Assembly (NCBI RefSeq): GCF_017876495.1
Contig: NZ_JAGIOB010000001.1
Span: 3,596,001-3,660,000 of the forward strand
From: Microlunatus capsulatus
GTDB taxonomy: Bacteria > Actinomycetota > Actinomycetes > Propionibacteriales > Propionibacteriaceae
Direction of reading: 5' to 3'
DNA: 64,000 nt
Made by a program: the position numbers and the translations under genes. The notes under the pieces were generated by a model, which saw nothing but the letters and a program-made list of their open reading frames with translations, did no database searches and had not been told where the DNA came from. Below are positions 36,868 to 47,698 of this stretch, one piece after another; position 1 is the first letter of the stretch; every line of letters begins with the position of its first letter.

Positions 36868-37709
36868 TGACCACCACCACGCCCGTCCCGACCCCCGCTC
36901 TCCCGTCCCCGACGGCGACGCCGGCGCCCGCCGTCCTGCGGTCCGAGGCCCGGCGCGCCCTGGCCCTGGCCCGGGCCGAGGTGACGCTGCTGCTCCGCAA
37001 CCGGACCGCGCTGTTCACGGCGCTGACGATGCCGCTGCTCTTCGTCGGCCTGTACGCGACGCTGCCCGGCGGGCTGGGCGGCCCGGCGGCCGTCACCGGC
37101 CTGGTGACCGGCTCGGCCCTGCTCTTCGTCGTCCACTACACCCTCGTCACCTCGGTGGTCGCCCGTCGCGAGCAGCACACGCTCAAGCGGCTCTACACCT
37201 CACCGGCGCGGCCGGCGACGGTGCTGGTCGGGATGACGCTGCCCCTGGTGGTGCTGCTCGTCCTCCAGGTCCTGCTGGGGCTGGCCGCCACCGCCGTCCT
37301 CACCGGCCTGGGCGGGCTGCCGCGGCCCGGCCTGCTCGTCCCGGCGGTGCTGCTGGGGGCGGCGGTGTGGGCCGTGCTCGCGCTGGTCTGCTCCGTGGTC
37401 ACCCGCTCGGTGGAGTCCGCGCAGCTGTCGACGCTGCCGCTGATCCTCGTCGCCCTGCTGTTCTCCGGGCTGTCGCTGCCGCTCGGGCTGCTGCCCGAGG
37501 CCCTCCGGGTGCTGGCCCAGCTGACCCCGATGTTCCCGGTCGTCGACCTCGTCGCCCTGGCCTTCGGGCCCGCTCGGGTGACGACGGAGGTGGTCGTCGG
37601 CGGCGCGCTGGTCCGGGCGGTGCTCGTCGACGTCGCCGTGCTCGTCGGCTGGCTCGTGGGCGGCCTCGCCCTGGTCCGGCGGTCGTTCCGGTGGGAGCCG
37701 CGGCGGTGA
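36867..37709 (+). CDS. ABC-2 type exporter permease
   Basis: A 280-residue membrane protein with six predicted segments, an N-terminal Pro/Thr-rich cytoplasmic stretch and the ABC-2 features RNRTALFTALTMPLLFVGLY and RREQHTLKRLYTSPARPATVLVG (coupling helix). A late segment reads LSTLPLILVALLFSGLSLPLGLLPEALRVLAQLTPMFPVVD, typical of family permeases. ATG 36867 overlaps the ATPase stop by one base (TGATG). Together they form one exporter, placed directly ahead of the kinase and response regulator that probably control it. Confidence 0.88.
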   Translation: MTTTTPVPTPALPSPTATPAPAVLRSEARRALALARAEVTLLLRNRTALFTALTMPLLFVGLYATLPGGLGGPAAVTGLVTGSALLFVVHYTLVTSVVARREQHTLKRLYTSPARPATVLVGMTLPLVVLLVLQVLLGLAATAVLTGLGGLPRPGLLVPAVLLGAAVWAVLALVCSVVTRSVESAQLSTLPLILVALLFSGLSLPLGLLPEALRVLAQLTPMFPVVDLVALAFGPARVTTEVVVGGALVRAVLVDVAVLVGWLVGGLALVRRSFRWEPRR

Positions 37710-37762
37710 GCCGGGCGGCTCGGCGGCCCCGGCCAGGGGACCCGGGCTGGCAGGATCGGGGT

Positions 37763-38959
37763 GTGAGCAGCAGCGCCGCCAGCCTGGGCACCGACACCCG
37801 CCGGCTCGAGCTCTACATCCAGAGCTCGCTCTACGTCCTGCTGCTGGCCGAGCCCCTGGTGCTGACGCCGTCCTTCGTCGACCGCCCGGCCCTGGCCGTC
37901 CTCTCCCTGGTGCACACCGGCGCGAACGTCGTCGTCTGCCGCTGGTCGACGAACGGGCGCCGGCCGCCCGTGCTGCGCCCGGGCCGGCGGGCCACGGCCG
38001 GGCTGGTCGCCTGGGCGGCGCTCTCGCTCGGACTGGCCGCGGCCACCGCCGGCACGCGGATGGGGGACCTGCCCTTCCCGCTGGCGCTGGTCGTCCTGGG
38101 CGCGAGCCTGGGCAGCATCGCCTGCGCGCTGGGCCACCGGGTGCTGCTGGCCGCCGTGCTGGTGGCCGCCGTGGGGGCGACCCTGGCCCTGGTGCGGCTG
38201 GACCGCCAGCCCCCGGCGGGCGTGCTGCCCCTCGTCGTGGTGTCGGTGCTCCTGCTGCTGGGCATCGTCTACACGTTCTGGTCCTCCGGCTGGATGGTCC
38301 GGGTGGTCCGCGAGCTGGTCGAGGCGCGGCACCGCGCCGCCCAGCTCGCGGTCGCGGAGGAGCGGCTGCGGATCTCCCGGGACCTGCACGACCTGTTCGG
38401 GCGGACGCTCGCCGCGGTCGCGCTGAAGAGCGAGCTGGCCGCCGAGCTGCTGCGCCGCGACCGGCCCGAGCAGGCGGCGGCGGAGATCGGCGCCGTCCGT
38501 GCCCTCGCCGAGCAGACGGGCGGGGAGATCCGCCAGGTGGTGCGCGGCTTCCGCCGGGTCGACCTCGCCGAGGAGCTGTCCGGCGCCCGGGCCCTGCTGG
38601 ACTCGGCCGGCATCCGCTGCGTCGTGCACGCCGAGGGGGCGGACCGGCTGGCGCCCGACGCTGCCGCGGCCCTGGCCTGGACGCTGCGGGAGGCCGTCAC
38701 CAACGTCATCCGGCACAGCCGCGCCGGCGAGTGCTTCATCACCCTCGAGGCCGCGGACCCGGTCCGCCTCCTGGTGACCAACGACGGGGCCGGGGACGGG
38801 ACGACCGCTCCGGACGGCCGCGGGACGGGCCTGCTGGGGATGGCCGAGCGGCTCGCCGGCGTCGAGGGCACGCTGCTGCGCCACCACGCCGCCGGCCGGT
38901 TCACGGTGGAGGCCCGCGTGCCGGCCGCCCGGGCCCACCGGGCGGAGGTGCCGGCGTGA
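37763..38959 (+). CDS. Sensor histidine kinase, NarL/DesK class
   Basis: A 398-residue kinase. About six membrane segments form the sensor (residues 20-190) with little extracellular sequence. The HisKA_3 dimerisation domain follows with phospho-acceptor H209 in ISRDLHDLFGRTLAAVALKSE, then a HATPase_c domain (N-box TLREAVTNVIRHS; G-box GTGLLGMAERL). A membrane-buried sensor of this kind often reports on membrane state or on the linked exporter, as in DesK or bacitracin-type modules. GTG 37763 is chosen after the local GGGGTGTG context. The stop overlaps the response regulator (GTGA). Confidence 0.9.
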   Translation: MSSSAASLGTDTRRLELYIQSSLYVLLLAEPLVLTPSFVDRPALAVLSLVHTGANVVVCRWSTNGRRPPVLRPGRRATAGLVAWAALSLGLAAATAGTRMGDLPFPLALVVLGASLGSIACALGHRVLLAAVLVAAVGATLALVRLDRQPPAGVLPLVVVSVLLLLGIVYTFWSSGWMVRVVRELVEARHRAAQLAVAEERLRISRDLHDLFGRTLAAVALKSELAAELLRRDRPEQAAAEIGAVRALAEQTGGEIRQVVRGFRRVDLAEELSGARALLDSAGIRCVVHAEGADRLAPDAAAALAWTLREAVTNVIRHSRAGECFITLEAADPVRLLVTNDGAGDGTTAPDGRGTGLLGMAERLAGVEGTLLRHHAAGRFTVEARVPAARAHRAEVPA

Positions 38960-39564
38960 CGACGCGGGTGCTGCTCGCCGACGACGAGACCCTGCTCCGC
39001 GACGCCCTCGCGTCGCTGCTGGGCCTGGAGCCCGCCCTCGCCGTCGTCGCGGTGGCCTCCTCCGGCCCCGAGGCGCTGGCCCTGGCCCGCCGGGAGCAGC
39101 CCGACGTGGCGCTGCTCGACCTGCAGATGCCCGGCCTGGACGGGATCGCCGTCGCCGAGCAGCTGCGCGACCTGGTGCCGGGCTGCGCCAGCGTCATCCT
39201 CACCTCCCACGGGCGGCCCGGCTACCTCAAGAGCGCGCTCGCCGCAGGGGTCCGGGGCTTCCTGCCGAAGACGGTGGCGGCCCCGGTGCTGGTCCAGGTG
39301 ATCGCCACGGTGGCCGCGGGCGGCCGCTACGTCGACCCGCAGCTGGCCGCCGAGGCGATCGGGGCCGGCGACTCGCCGCTCACCCCGCGCGAGGCCGACG
39401 TGCTGGGGCTGGCGGCGGAGGGCAGCCCGGTCGAGGAGATCGCGCAGCGGGCGTCGCTGTCCCCGGGCACCGTCCGCAACTACCTGTCCTCGGCGGTCAG
39501 CAAGCTGGGCGCGGCCAACCGGCACGAGGCGGTCCACCGGGCGCGCGACCGCGGCTGGATCTAG
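38956..39564 (+). CDS. Response regulator, NarL/LuxR family
   Basis: A 202-residue regulator. The receiver has D9, D10 and phospho-acceptor D55 (ALLDLQMPGLDG), then the switch threonine region ILTSHG and the lysine in FLPKTV. The C-terminal LuxR-type HTH (about 140-200) includes LTPREADVLGLAAEGSPVEEIAQRASLSPGTVRNYLSSAVSKLGA. It is the DesR-like partner of the upstream kinase, with a four-base gene overlap. Likely targets are the exporter operon itself and possibly membrane-lipid genes; this is inference. Confidence 0.92.
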   Translation: MTTRVLLADDETLLRDALASLLGLEPALAVVAVASSGPEALALARREQPDVALLDLQMPGLDGIAVAEQLRDLVPGCASVILTSHGRPGYLKSALAAGVRGFLPKTVAAPVLVQVIATVAAGGRYVDPQLAAEAIGAGDSPLTPREADVLGLAAEGSPVEEIAQRASLSPGTVRNYLSSAVSKLGAANRHEAVHRARDRGWI

Positions 39565-39682
39565 CCGCGTCGCGCCGCCCGGCGACGGTGGTGCGACGTC
39601 CCCCCGGAGCCCGGCCCGTGAGCGTCACTCTGGTCGGGCGGCGCCGCGTACCCAGGATGACCCGGGTGTCACACCGGGCGCT

Positions 39683-39697
39683 GGTAGCTCTACTACC
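39683..39697. promoter_or_regulatory. Inverted repeat GGTAG-N5-CTACC next to a TTGACA box
   Basis: GGTAG and CTACC face each other across CTCTA, directly upstream of TTGACA (39700-39705). TAC-rich inverted repeats suit LuxR/NarL-type regulators, two of which flank this spot. Confidence 0.4.
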
Positions 39698-39699
39698 CG

Positions 39700-39750
39700 T
39701 TGACATGTCTGACTCTCCGCGGGTACACATCCCACCTCCCGCCCTACACT
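39700..39750 (+). promoter_or_regulatory. Promoter region of the LuxR-type gene
   Basis: TTGACA (39700-39705) with TACACA (39724-39729) 18 bases on, and a second TANNNT, TACACT (39745-39750), six bases before GTG 39757. The gene may have a leadered and a leaderless start; sequence alone cannot decide. Confidence 0.45.
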
Positions 39751-39756
39751 GACCCT

Positions 39757-40530
39757 GTGACTCCGATCACAGCGGTCGCGGCGACGGGTGCCGAGCACGC
39801 GGGACTCCGGCTGGCCCTGGCCCTCGCCGACACCCCCACTCTGAGCGCGGCGACCGCCACGACCCTGCCGGTGGTCGCCGCCGTCACCGGGGCCGCGGTC
39901 GTGGTCTTCGCCGTCGCCGGCACCCGCGCCGCCGGCGCCCGCTGCTGGCCCGACGCCCCGGACTGGAGCGCCGCCTTCGAGGCCGGGCTGAGCGCGGTGT
40001 GGGAGAGCGGGCCGCTGACCGCCTTCTGCCGCACCGCCGGCGTCGTGCCGCCGTTCCGGCTGGACGTCATGATGGCCGACCTCGGCTGGGACGCGCTGCC
40101 GCTGCGCGGGCCGACCGGTGAGCCGCTGCGGCACGCGGCCTACCTGGCCGTCGCCGCCCTGGGGGAGACGGTGAGCGGCTACTTCGTCGCCCGCACCGAC
40201 CGCGCGGTGAGCGACGCCGAGCTCGACGCCCTCGCCGGGCTGCAGGCCGGGGTCGTGGCCTCCCACGGGCGCTTCCTGCACGGACCCGACCCGGCGCTGC
40301 GGCTGACCGGGCGGCAGCAGCAGATCCTCGACCTGATGCAGGGCGGTCTGACGGCCGGGGCCATCGCCTCCCGGCTCGGCATCAGCGAGAGCACCGTCGG
40401 CAAGCACCTGCGCGACCTCTACGCTCGGCTCGAGGCCCACGACCGGGTCTCGGCGATCCGCGAGGCCCGGGCCCGGGGCCTGCTGGACGGCCTGGGCGGC
40501 GAGGCCTGGCAGGACGTCCGGATGCCCTGA
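39757..40530 (+). CDS. LuxR-type transcription regulator
   Basis: A 257-residue protein whose C-terminal 65 residues are a LuxR/GerE helix-turn-helix (LTGRQQQILDLMQGGLTAGAIASRL, then GISESTVGKHLRDLYARLEAHDR). The N-terminal 180 residues form an Ala-rich domain with no receiver-domain phosphorylation residues; it may be a small-molecule sensor (GAF- or PAS-like), but I cannot assign it. There is no cognate kinase. The start at GTG 39757 is supported by TACACT at leaderless distance. It converges on the MFS gene 30 bases away. Confidence 0.78.
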   Translation: MTPITAVAATGAEHAGLRLALALADTPTLSAATATTLPVVAAVTGAAVVVFAVAGTRAAGARCWPDAPDWSAAFEAGLSAVWESGPLTAFCRTAGVVPPFRLDVMMADLGWDALPLRGPTGEPLRHAAYLAVAALGETVSGYFVARTDRAVSDAELDALAGLQAGVVASHGRFLHGPDPALRLTGRQQQILDLMQGGLTAGAIASRLGISESTVGKHLRDLYARLEAHDRVSAIREARARGLLDGLGGEAWQDVRMP

Positions 40531-40560
40531 GCCGCCTGGTGGAGAACGGAGCCGGTCCGG

Positions 40561-41748
40561 TCAGACCCGGCCGACCGGGGCCGGTCGGCGGCCCACCGCC
40601 AGCGCGGCCGCCACCAGGGCCAGCAGCCCCACCGCGGGGGTGCCGACCTCGAGCGCCCGCAGCAGCCCGGCGCCGGTCGCGACCAGGCCGAGCCCGAGGG
40701 CCGCGAGCGCCTGGACCAGGTAGCCGACGGTGTACGCCGCGGACAGCACGCCCGCCCGGTGGTGGGCGGGGGCGCTCGCGGTGACCAGCCCGAGCCCCCC
40801 GGAGAACAGCAGGCTGTAGCCGGCCCCGCCGACCACCGAGGACGCGAGGAACCCGGCCATCGAGTGGGTGCTGGCGGCCAGCACCAGCAGGCCCAGCCCG
40901 GCCAGAGCGGCGGGCGGGCCCAGGACCAGGGCGCGCCGCGGGGCCAGGTCGCGAGCCAGCAGGGCCACGGCCCCGATGACCACGGCCGAGACGGAGATGA
41001 CCGCCCCGCTGACCAGGGCGTCGGTGGAGCCGACGAGGTCGTGGGCGATCTGGGCGCCCAGGGCGAGGTAGACCGCGCCCAGGGCGTAGGCGCCGGCGAT
41101 GGCCAGGGTGCCCGCGCTGAACAGCCGGCGGGCGCCGCGCGGCACGTGCGGTCGGCGCGGGCGCCAGCGCTCGGCGGCCGGCCCACCCGTCCGGGGCAGG
41201 AACGCCACCAGGACGGCGGTGCCGAGGGTGACGCCCCCCAGCACGACGAAGGTCAGGTGCCGCGGTGCCGGCGCGTGCTGGACGAGCGCCCCGCCCACCA
41301 GGGTGGCCAGCGCCAGCCCGGTGGCGGTGGCGGTGGTGGTCACCGAGCCGGCGCGGCCGGCACGACCCGACGGCTCCAGCTCGGCGACGGCCGCCGTGGC
41401 GGGGCTGAGCGAGAGGCCCACCCCGACGCCCATCAGGCCCCGGCCGACGAGGACCCAGCCGAGGCTGTCGGCCAGCGCGAAGGCCAGCGAGCCGAGGGCG
41501 AGGACGCCGAGGCCCAGCAGCATGACCACCCGGCGGCCGAGCACGTCCGACAGGTTGCCGAACAGCAGCAGGACGGGGATGAGCACCAGCGGGTAGACCG
41601 CGAAGATCAGCGTCGTGGTGGACGGCGCGAGGTCCCACGCCCGGGCGTAGAGGGGGTAGACGACCGTCGGCGCGCCGCTCGCCCACAGCGCGAGGCCGGC
41701 GACGGCGGCGGCGGTCCAGAAGCTGGCGGTGCGGCTCAGTGCGGGCAT
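40561..41748 (-). CDS. MFS transporter, probable drug or metabolite exporter
   Basis: A 395-residue protein with 12 predicted membrane segments. The MFS signature between helices 2 and 3 is GNLSDVLGRRVVMLLGLG, and the motif C-like VGRGLMGVGVGLSLSPATAAVAEL supports an antiporter of the exporter type. The minus-strand ATG follows GGAGAG. It is divergent from an HxlR-type regulator, and an inverted repeat in the gap overlaps both promoters, so repression by that regulator, relieved by a ligand, is likely. Substrate unknown. Confidence 0.87.
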   Translation of the reverse strand: MPALSRTASFWTAAAVAGLALWASGAPTVVYPLYARAWDLAPSTTTLIFAVYPLVLIPVLLLFGNLSDVLGRRVVMLLGLGVLALGSLAFALADSLGWVLVGRGLMGVGVGLSLSPATAAVAELEPSGRAGRAGSVTTTATATGLALATLVGGALVQHAPAPRHLTFVVLGGVTLGTAVLVAFLPRTGGPAAERWRPRRPHVPRGARRLFSAGTLAIAGAYALGAVYLALGAQIAHDLVGSTDALVSGAVISVSAVVIGAVALLARDLAPRRALVLGPPAALAGLGLLVLAASTHSMAGFLASSVVGGAGYSLLFSGGLGLVTASAPAHHRAGVLSAAYTVGYLVQALAALGLGLVATGAGLLRALEVGTPAVGLLALVAAALAVGRRPAPVGRV

Positions 41749-41802
41749 CGGCTCTCCTCGTGCGGGGCCCTGGGGATGCGGCGCCGCACCGGGGTGACGC
41801 TC

Positions 41803-41830
41803 ACCGTAGCACCTGGGTAGGAAGTTCCAA
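41803..41830 (-). promoter_or_regulatory. Promoter of the MFS gene
   Basis: On the minus strand, TTGGAA (41830-41825), 16 bases and TACGGT (41808-41803) give a transcript start about 50 bases before the MFS ATG. The -35 lies inside the inverted repeat at 41812-41836. Confidence 0.5.
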
Positions 41831-41836
41831 CTCAGG
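41812..41836. promoter_or_regulatory. Inverted-repeat operator shared by MFS and HxlR genes
   Basis: The arms CCTGGGTAGGAA and TTCCAACTCAGG flank a central G and pair at 10 of 12 positions. The repeat covers the -35 regions of both divergent promoters, as expected for an autoregulating HxlR/MarR-type repressor site. Confidence 0.6.
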
Positions 41837-41840
41837 TCGG

Positions 41841-41852
41841 TACGCTGGAGAC
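41841..41852 (+). promoter_or_regulatory. -10 element for the leaderless HxlR-type regulator
   Basis: TACGCT (41841-41846) ends six bases before GTG 41853; TAGGAA lies 17 bases upstream of it. Confidence 0.5.
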
Positions 41853-42314
41853 GTGGACGCGGAGGAGCAGGACCGGCGGGACGTGGCGGCGCGCTGCTCG
41901 ATCGCGCGCACCCTCGAGGTGGTCGGGCAGAAGTGGACCCTGCTCGTCGTCCGCGAGGCGTTCCTGGGCGTCACCCGGTTCGCCGACTTCCGCTCCCGGC
42001 TCGGCGTGGCCCCGGACGTCCTCGCCGCCCGTCTCGCCGTGCTGGTCGAGCACGGCGTGCTCGAGCGCCGCCGCTACCGAGCTCCGGGCGAGCGGGAGCG
42101 CGACGAGTACGTGCTCAGCCCGGCGGGGGAGGAGCTGCTGCCGGTGCTGAGCGCGATGCTCGCCTGGGGCGACGCCCACCGGCCGACCGGCCGCCCGCCC
42201 GTCGGCCTCAGCGTCGAGCGGGCCACCGGTCAGCCGGTCCGGCTGGCCCACGTCCGGCCCGACGGCACGGTGCTGGGGACCGGCGCGGTCCAGCTGGTCC
42301 GCCGCGCGTCCTGA
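41853..42314 (+). CDS. HxlR-family transcription regulator
   Basis: A 153-residue winged-helix protein. HxlR features are CSIARTLEVVGQKWTLLVVREAFLGVTRFADFRSRLGVAPDVLAARLAVLVEHGVLERR, with the conserved cysteine (residue 15) at the N-terminal edge, then the wing YRAPGERERDEYVLSPAGEELLPVL. Some HxlR proteins use that cysteine to sense electrophiles or quinones. GTG 41853 is at leaderless distance; upstream in-frame codons would overlap the operator. It converges on the metallo-hydrolase gene with a 3-base gap. Confidence 0.88.
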   Translation: MDAEEQDRRDVAARCSIARTLEVVGQKWTLLVVREAFLGVTRFADFRSRLGVAPDVLAARLAVLVEHGVLERRRYRAPGERERDEYVLSPAGEELLPVLSAMLAWGDAHRPTGRPPVGLSVERATGQPVRLAHVRPDGTVLGTGAVQLVRRAS

Positions 42315-42317
42315 GCC

Positions 42318-42977
42318 CTACCAGCCGCGGGCGCGCCACTCCGCGAGGTGCGGCCGTTCGGCGCCGAGGGTCGTCCCGTCCCCGTGACCGGGGTGCACGA
42401 CGGTGTCGTCGCCGAAGCGCGCGAACACCTTGGCCTCGAGGTCGTCCAGCAGGGACGCGAACTCGGGCGGTCCCGCGGTCTTCCCCGGTCCGCCCGGGAA
42501 GAGGCCGTCGCCGGTGAAGAGGTGGGTGGGGCCGTCCTCGCCCGTCCAGGCCAGGGCGACCGAGCCGGGCGTGTGGCCGACCAGCCCGATGACCTCGAGC
42601 CGGTGGGACCCGACGGCGACGACGTCGCCGTCCCAGACCCCGACCAGCCCCTCCACCCAGGCGCCGGTGGCGATGGCGTCGACGTCCGGGCGCCCGCAGA
42701 CGAGCGCGGCGCCGGTGGCCCCGGCCACGGCGGCCAGCGCCTGCCAGTGGTCGCCGTGCCGGTGGGTCGTGACGACGGTGGCCAGGTCGGCGCCGGTCAC
42801 GGCCAGCAGCCGCTCCGGCTCGGCGGCGGCGTCGACCAGCAGCGCCGCGTCCGGGGTGCGGAGCAGGTAGGCGTTGTTGTCCATCGGGCCGACGCTCACC
42901 TTCGTGAGCGTCAGCGTCGGGGCGAGCGGCAGCACCAGCGGCTCGCCACCGGGCTCGACGTGGTGCGGTCCGGGCAT
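42318..42977 (-). CDS. Metallo-beta-lactamase-fold hydrolase (glyoxalase II-like)
   Basis: A 219-residue MBL-fold protein. Metal-binding motifs are THRHGDHW (HxHxDH), VGHTPGSVAL, the bridging aspartate in FTGDGLFPGG, and VVHPGHGDGTTLG. The arrangement fits hydroxyacyl-thiol hydrolases; in a mycothiol-using organism the substrate may be an S-acyl-mycothiol. A gene of this type adjoins uvrA in mycobacteria too (Rv1637c). The minus-strand ATG follows GGAGGA. It lies 64 bases downstream of the MDMPI-type gene and is probably transcribed with it. Confidence 0.85.
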   Translation of the reverse strand: MPGPHHVEPGGEPLVLPLAPTLTLTKVSVGPMDNNAYLLRTPDAALLVDAAAEPERLLAVTGADLATVVTTHRHGDHWQALAAVAGATGAALVCGRPDVDAIATGAWVEGLVGVWDGDVVAVGSHRLEVIGLVGHTPGSVALAWTGEDGPTHLFTGDGLFPGGPGKTAGPPEFASLLDDLEAKVFARFGDDTVVHPGHGDGTTLGAERPHLAEWRARGW

Positions 42978-43041
42978 CGGGGTCCTCCGGTTCAGGGGGT
43001 GGGGTCGGTCGGTGATCTGGGCGGGGCGGGAGCCCCCCGGG

Positions 43042-43782
43042 TCAGAAGGCGGGCAGCCGGAGGCCGTCGACGCCCTCGAGGTCGGCGCCGTCGGTCCGCC
43101 CGGTCAGCCACCCCAGCAGGAGGGCGCTGCGGCCGCGGACGGTCCGGGTGGCGCCGGAGCTGCCGACGACGAGCGTGCTCGTGGGGGAGACGAGCTCCAG
43201 CCGCGGGAACTCGTCGCGCTCGCGCAGCCGGAAGCCGCACAGCTCCAGCAGCCAGTCGGCGGTGGCGTCGTCGAGGTCGGCCATCTCGCGGCCGAGGCCG
43301 AGGTCGACGTGGTGCACCGCGACCTCCAGCAGCCGCGCCAGCGGCAGCAGCCGGGCGGGGGCCCGCAGGCCGCCGCGGAGCTCGACCACCTCGTCCCAGC
43401 GGCCGGCCTCCTGCAGCGCCTCGAAGGCGTCCGCGAGCAGGCCGGCGGAGGTGTCGAGGTCGATCTGCAGCTCCAGCCCGGAGCGGCCGGCGCCGGCCTC
43501 GATCTCGTCGTCGCGCTGCCCGGGGGCGGGGTACATCTCCGCCCGCCGACCCGCGAGCGCGCCGTCGACCAGCCGGCGCAGCGCGTCGGCCTGCCGGGCC
43601 AGGTGGGTCGCGAGGTGCCCGCGGCTCCAGCCGGGCAGCCGGCTCGGCGCCTGCCAGTCCTCGTCGGCGACGGCGATGGTCGCGCCCAGCAGCCGGGAGG
43701 TGGCGTCGCGCAGCAGGTCGTGCAGCCGGTCCTGCTGGTCCCGCTGCGCGTCGGGGTCGGGAGCCGGGGCGTCGGGGGGCAT
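43042..43782 (-). CDS. Maleylpyruvate isomerase-family (mycothiol-dependent) protein
   Basis: A 246-residue protein of the MDMPI/DinB-like fold. The N-terminal metal-binding bundle has LPGWSRGHLATHLARQADALRRLVDG and, about 95 residues later, EVAVHHVDLGLG, supplying the His and Glu ligands of the family. A C-terminal SCP2-like domain of about 85 residues follows (LELVSPTSTLVVGSSGATRTVRGRSALLLGWLTGR). Family members use mycothiol as cofactor; the exact reaction is unknown. It is divergent from uvrA. The minus-strand ATG is six bases from TAGCGT. Confidence 0.85.
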   Translation of the reverse strand: MPPDAPAPDPDAQRDQQDRLHDLLRDATSRLLGATIAVADEDWQAPSRLPGWSRGHLATHLARQADALRRLVDGALAGRRAEMYPAPGQRDDEIEAGAGRSGLELQIDLDTSAGLLADAFEALQEAGRWDEVVELRGGLRAPARLLPLARLLEVAVHHVDLGLGREMADLDDATADWLLELCGFRLRERDEFPRLELVSPTSTLVVGSSGATRTVRGRSALLLGWLTGRTDGADLEGVDGLRLPAF

Positions 43783-43794
43783 GCGCTCACGCTA
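43783..43794 (-). promoter_or_regulatory. -10 element for the leaderless MDMPI-type gene
   Basis: Minus-strand TAGCGT (43794-43789) ends six bases before the ATG at 43782. Confidence 0.5.
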
Positions 43795-43845
43795 GCCGCC
43801 CGCGCCGGGCCCCCCGCGCGGCCGGGCGACGGCGCGCGGCCAGAA

Positions 43846-43876
43846 CTGTCGGAGGGCCCACCTACGATGGTTGATC
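43846..43876 (+). promoter_or_regulatory. RecA-NDp/PafBC-type promoter of uvrA
   Basis: CTGTCGGAG (43846-43854), 8 bases, TACGAT (43863-43868), then GTG of uvrA after 8 bases. The 9-mer is identical to that of uvrB. Confidence 0.75.
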
Positions 43877-46921
<3,045 letters not shown>

Positions 46922-47062
46922 CCCACCGGAGCAGTTGACTCTTCCAGCGATTCCTCGAACTTTCCGGGTCCGCGGTTCGTCATCACCGACGACGGCCTCC
47001 GCGCCGGTCCAGCCGGACCGCCGCGGGGCCGCCCGACCGTCCCACGCACCCAGGAGGCCCCC

Positions 47063-47602
47063 ATGCCCGAGCGCGACCCCGACCTGAGCCCCTTCGAGCA
47101 CGGCCCGACCCGCCGCACCGTCCTGCGCGCCGCCGGGCTGGTGGCCCTGACCGGGGGCGGCGTGGGCGTCCTCGCCGCCTGCTCCTCCGACGCGGGGGTG
47201 GCGGCACCGGCCGCGACCGGCGCGGCCCCGTCCTCGGCCGCCCCCGCCTCCTCCGCCCCCGCCTCGCCGTCCCCCTCGGCGTCCGCCTCCTCCTCGGCGC
47301 CGGCGGCGCCCTCCGGCCCCAGCGTCGCGGCCGCCGACGTGCCGGTGGGCAGCGGCGTCATCCTCGAGGACGCGAAGTACGTGGTCACCCAGCCCACCAA
47401 GGGCGAGTTCAAGGCGTTCAGCAGCATCTGCACCCACCAGGGCTGCCCCGTCTCCGAGATCCAGGGCGACGCCATCCTCTGCAACTGCCACGGCAGCAAG
47501 TTCTCGATCAAGGACGGCTCCGTGCTGAACCCGCCCGCCAGCGAGCCGCTGGCCCAGGCGTCGGCCACGGTCGAGGGCGACACCGTCGTCGTCCAGGCCT
47601 GA
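47063..47602 (+). CDS. Rieske [2Fe-2S] lipoprotein with Tat signal
   Basis: A 179-residue exported protein. The N-terminus has a twin-arginine motif (TRRTVLRAA, R17-R18) and a lipobox LAAC (C40), so it is probably exported folded and lipid-anchored. A long Ala/Ser/Pro linker (about 45-90) leads to a Rieske domain: cluster ligands C123, H125 (CTHQGC) and C140, H143 (CNCHGS), plus C128 and C142, which can form the stabilising disulfide. The redox partner is unknown; it is not a cytochrome bc1 subunit by context. ATG follows CAGGAGG. A similar gene lies near uvrA/uvrC in other actinobacteria. Confidence 0.9.
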   Translation: MPERDPDLSPFEHGPTRRTVLRAAGLVALTGGGVGVLAACSSDAGVAAPAATGAAPSSAAPASSAPASPSPSASASSSAPAAPSGPSVAAADVPVGSGVILEDAKYVVTQPTKGEFKAFSSICTHQGCPVSEIQGDAILCNCHGSKFSIKDGSVLNPPASEPLAQASATVEGDTVVVQA

Positions 47603-47608
47603 CCGGCG

Positions 47609-47646
47609 CCGCGGACGCCCGGGCTCCGGGGGCCGGGCGTCCGCGG
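47609..47646 (+). terminator. Hairpin terminator after the Rieske gene
   Basis: A perfect 14-bp stem, CCGCGGACGCCCGG/CCGGGCGTCCGCGG, with a 10-base loop, starts 6 bases after the stop. Confidence 0.8.
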
Positions 47647-47668
47647 TCCAGCAGCACGCGCACCGGGG

Positions 47669-47698
47669 CTGTCAGCGGCCCCACCTAGAGTGGTCGAC
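47669..47698 (+). promoter_or_regulatory. RecA-NDp/PafBC-type promoter of uvrC
   Basis: CTGTCAGCG (47669-47677), 8 bases, TAGAGT (47686-47691), then GTG of uvrC after 7 bases. The -10 is identical to that of polA. Confidence 0.75.
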
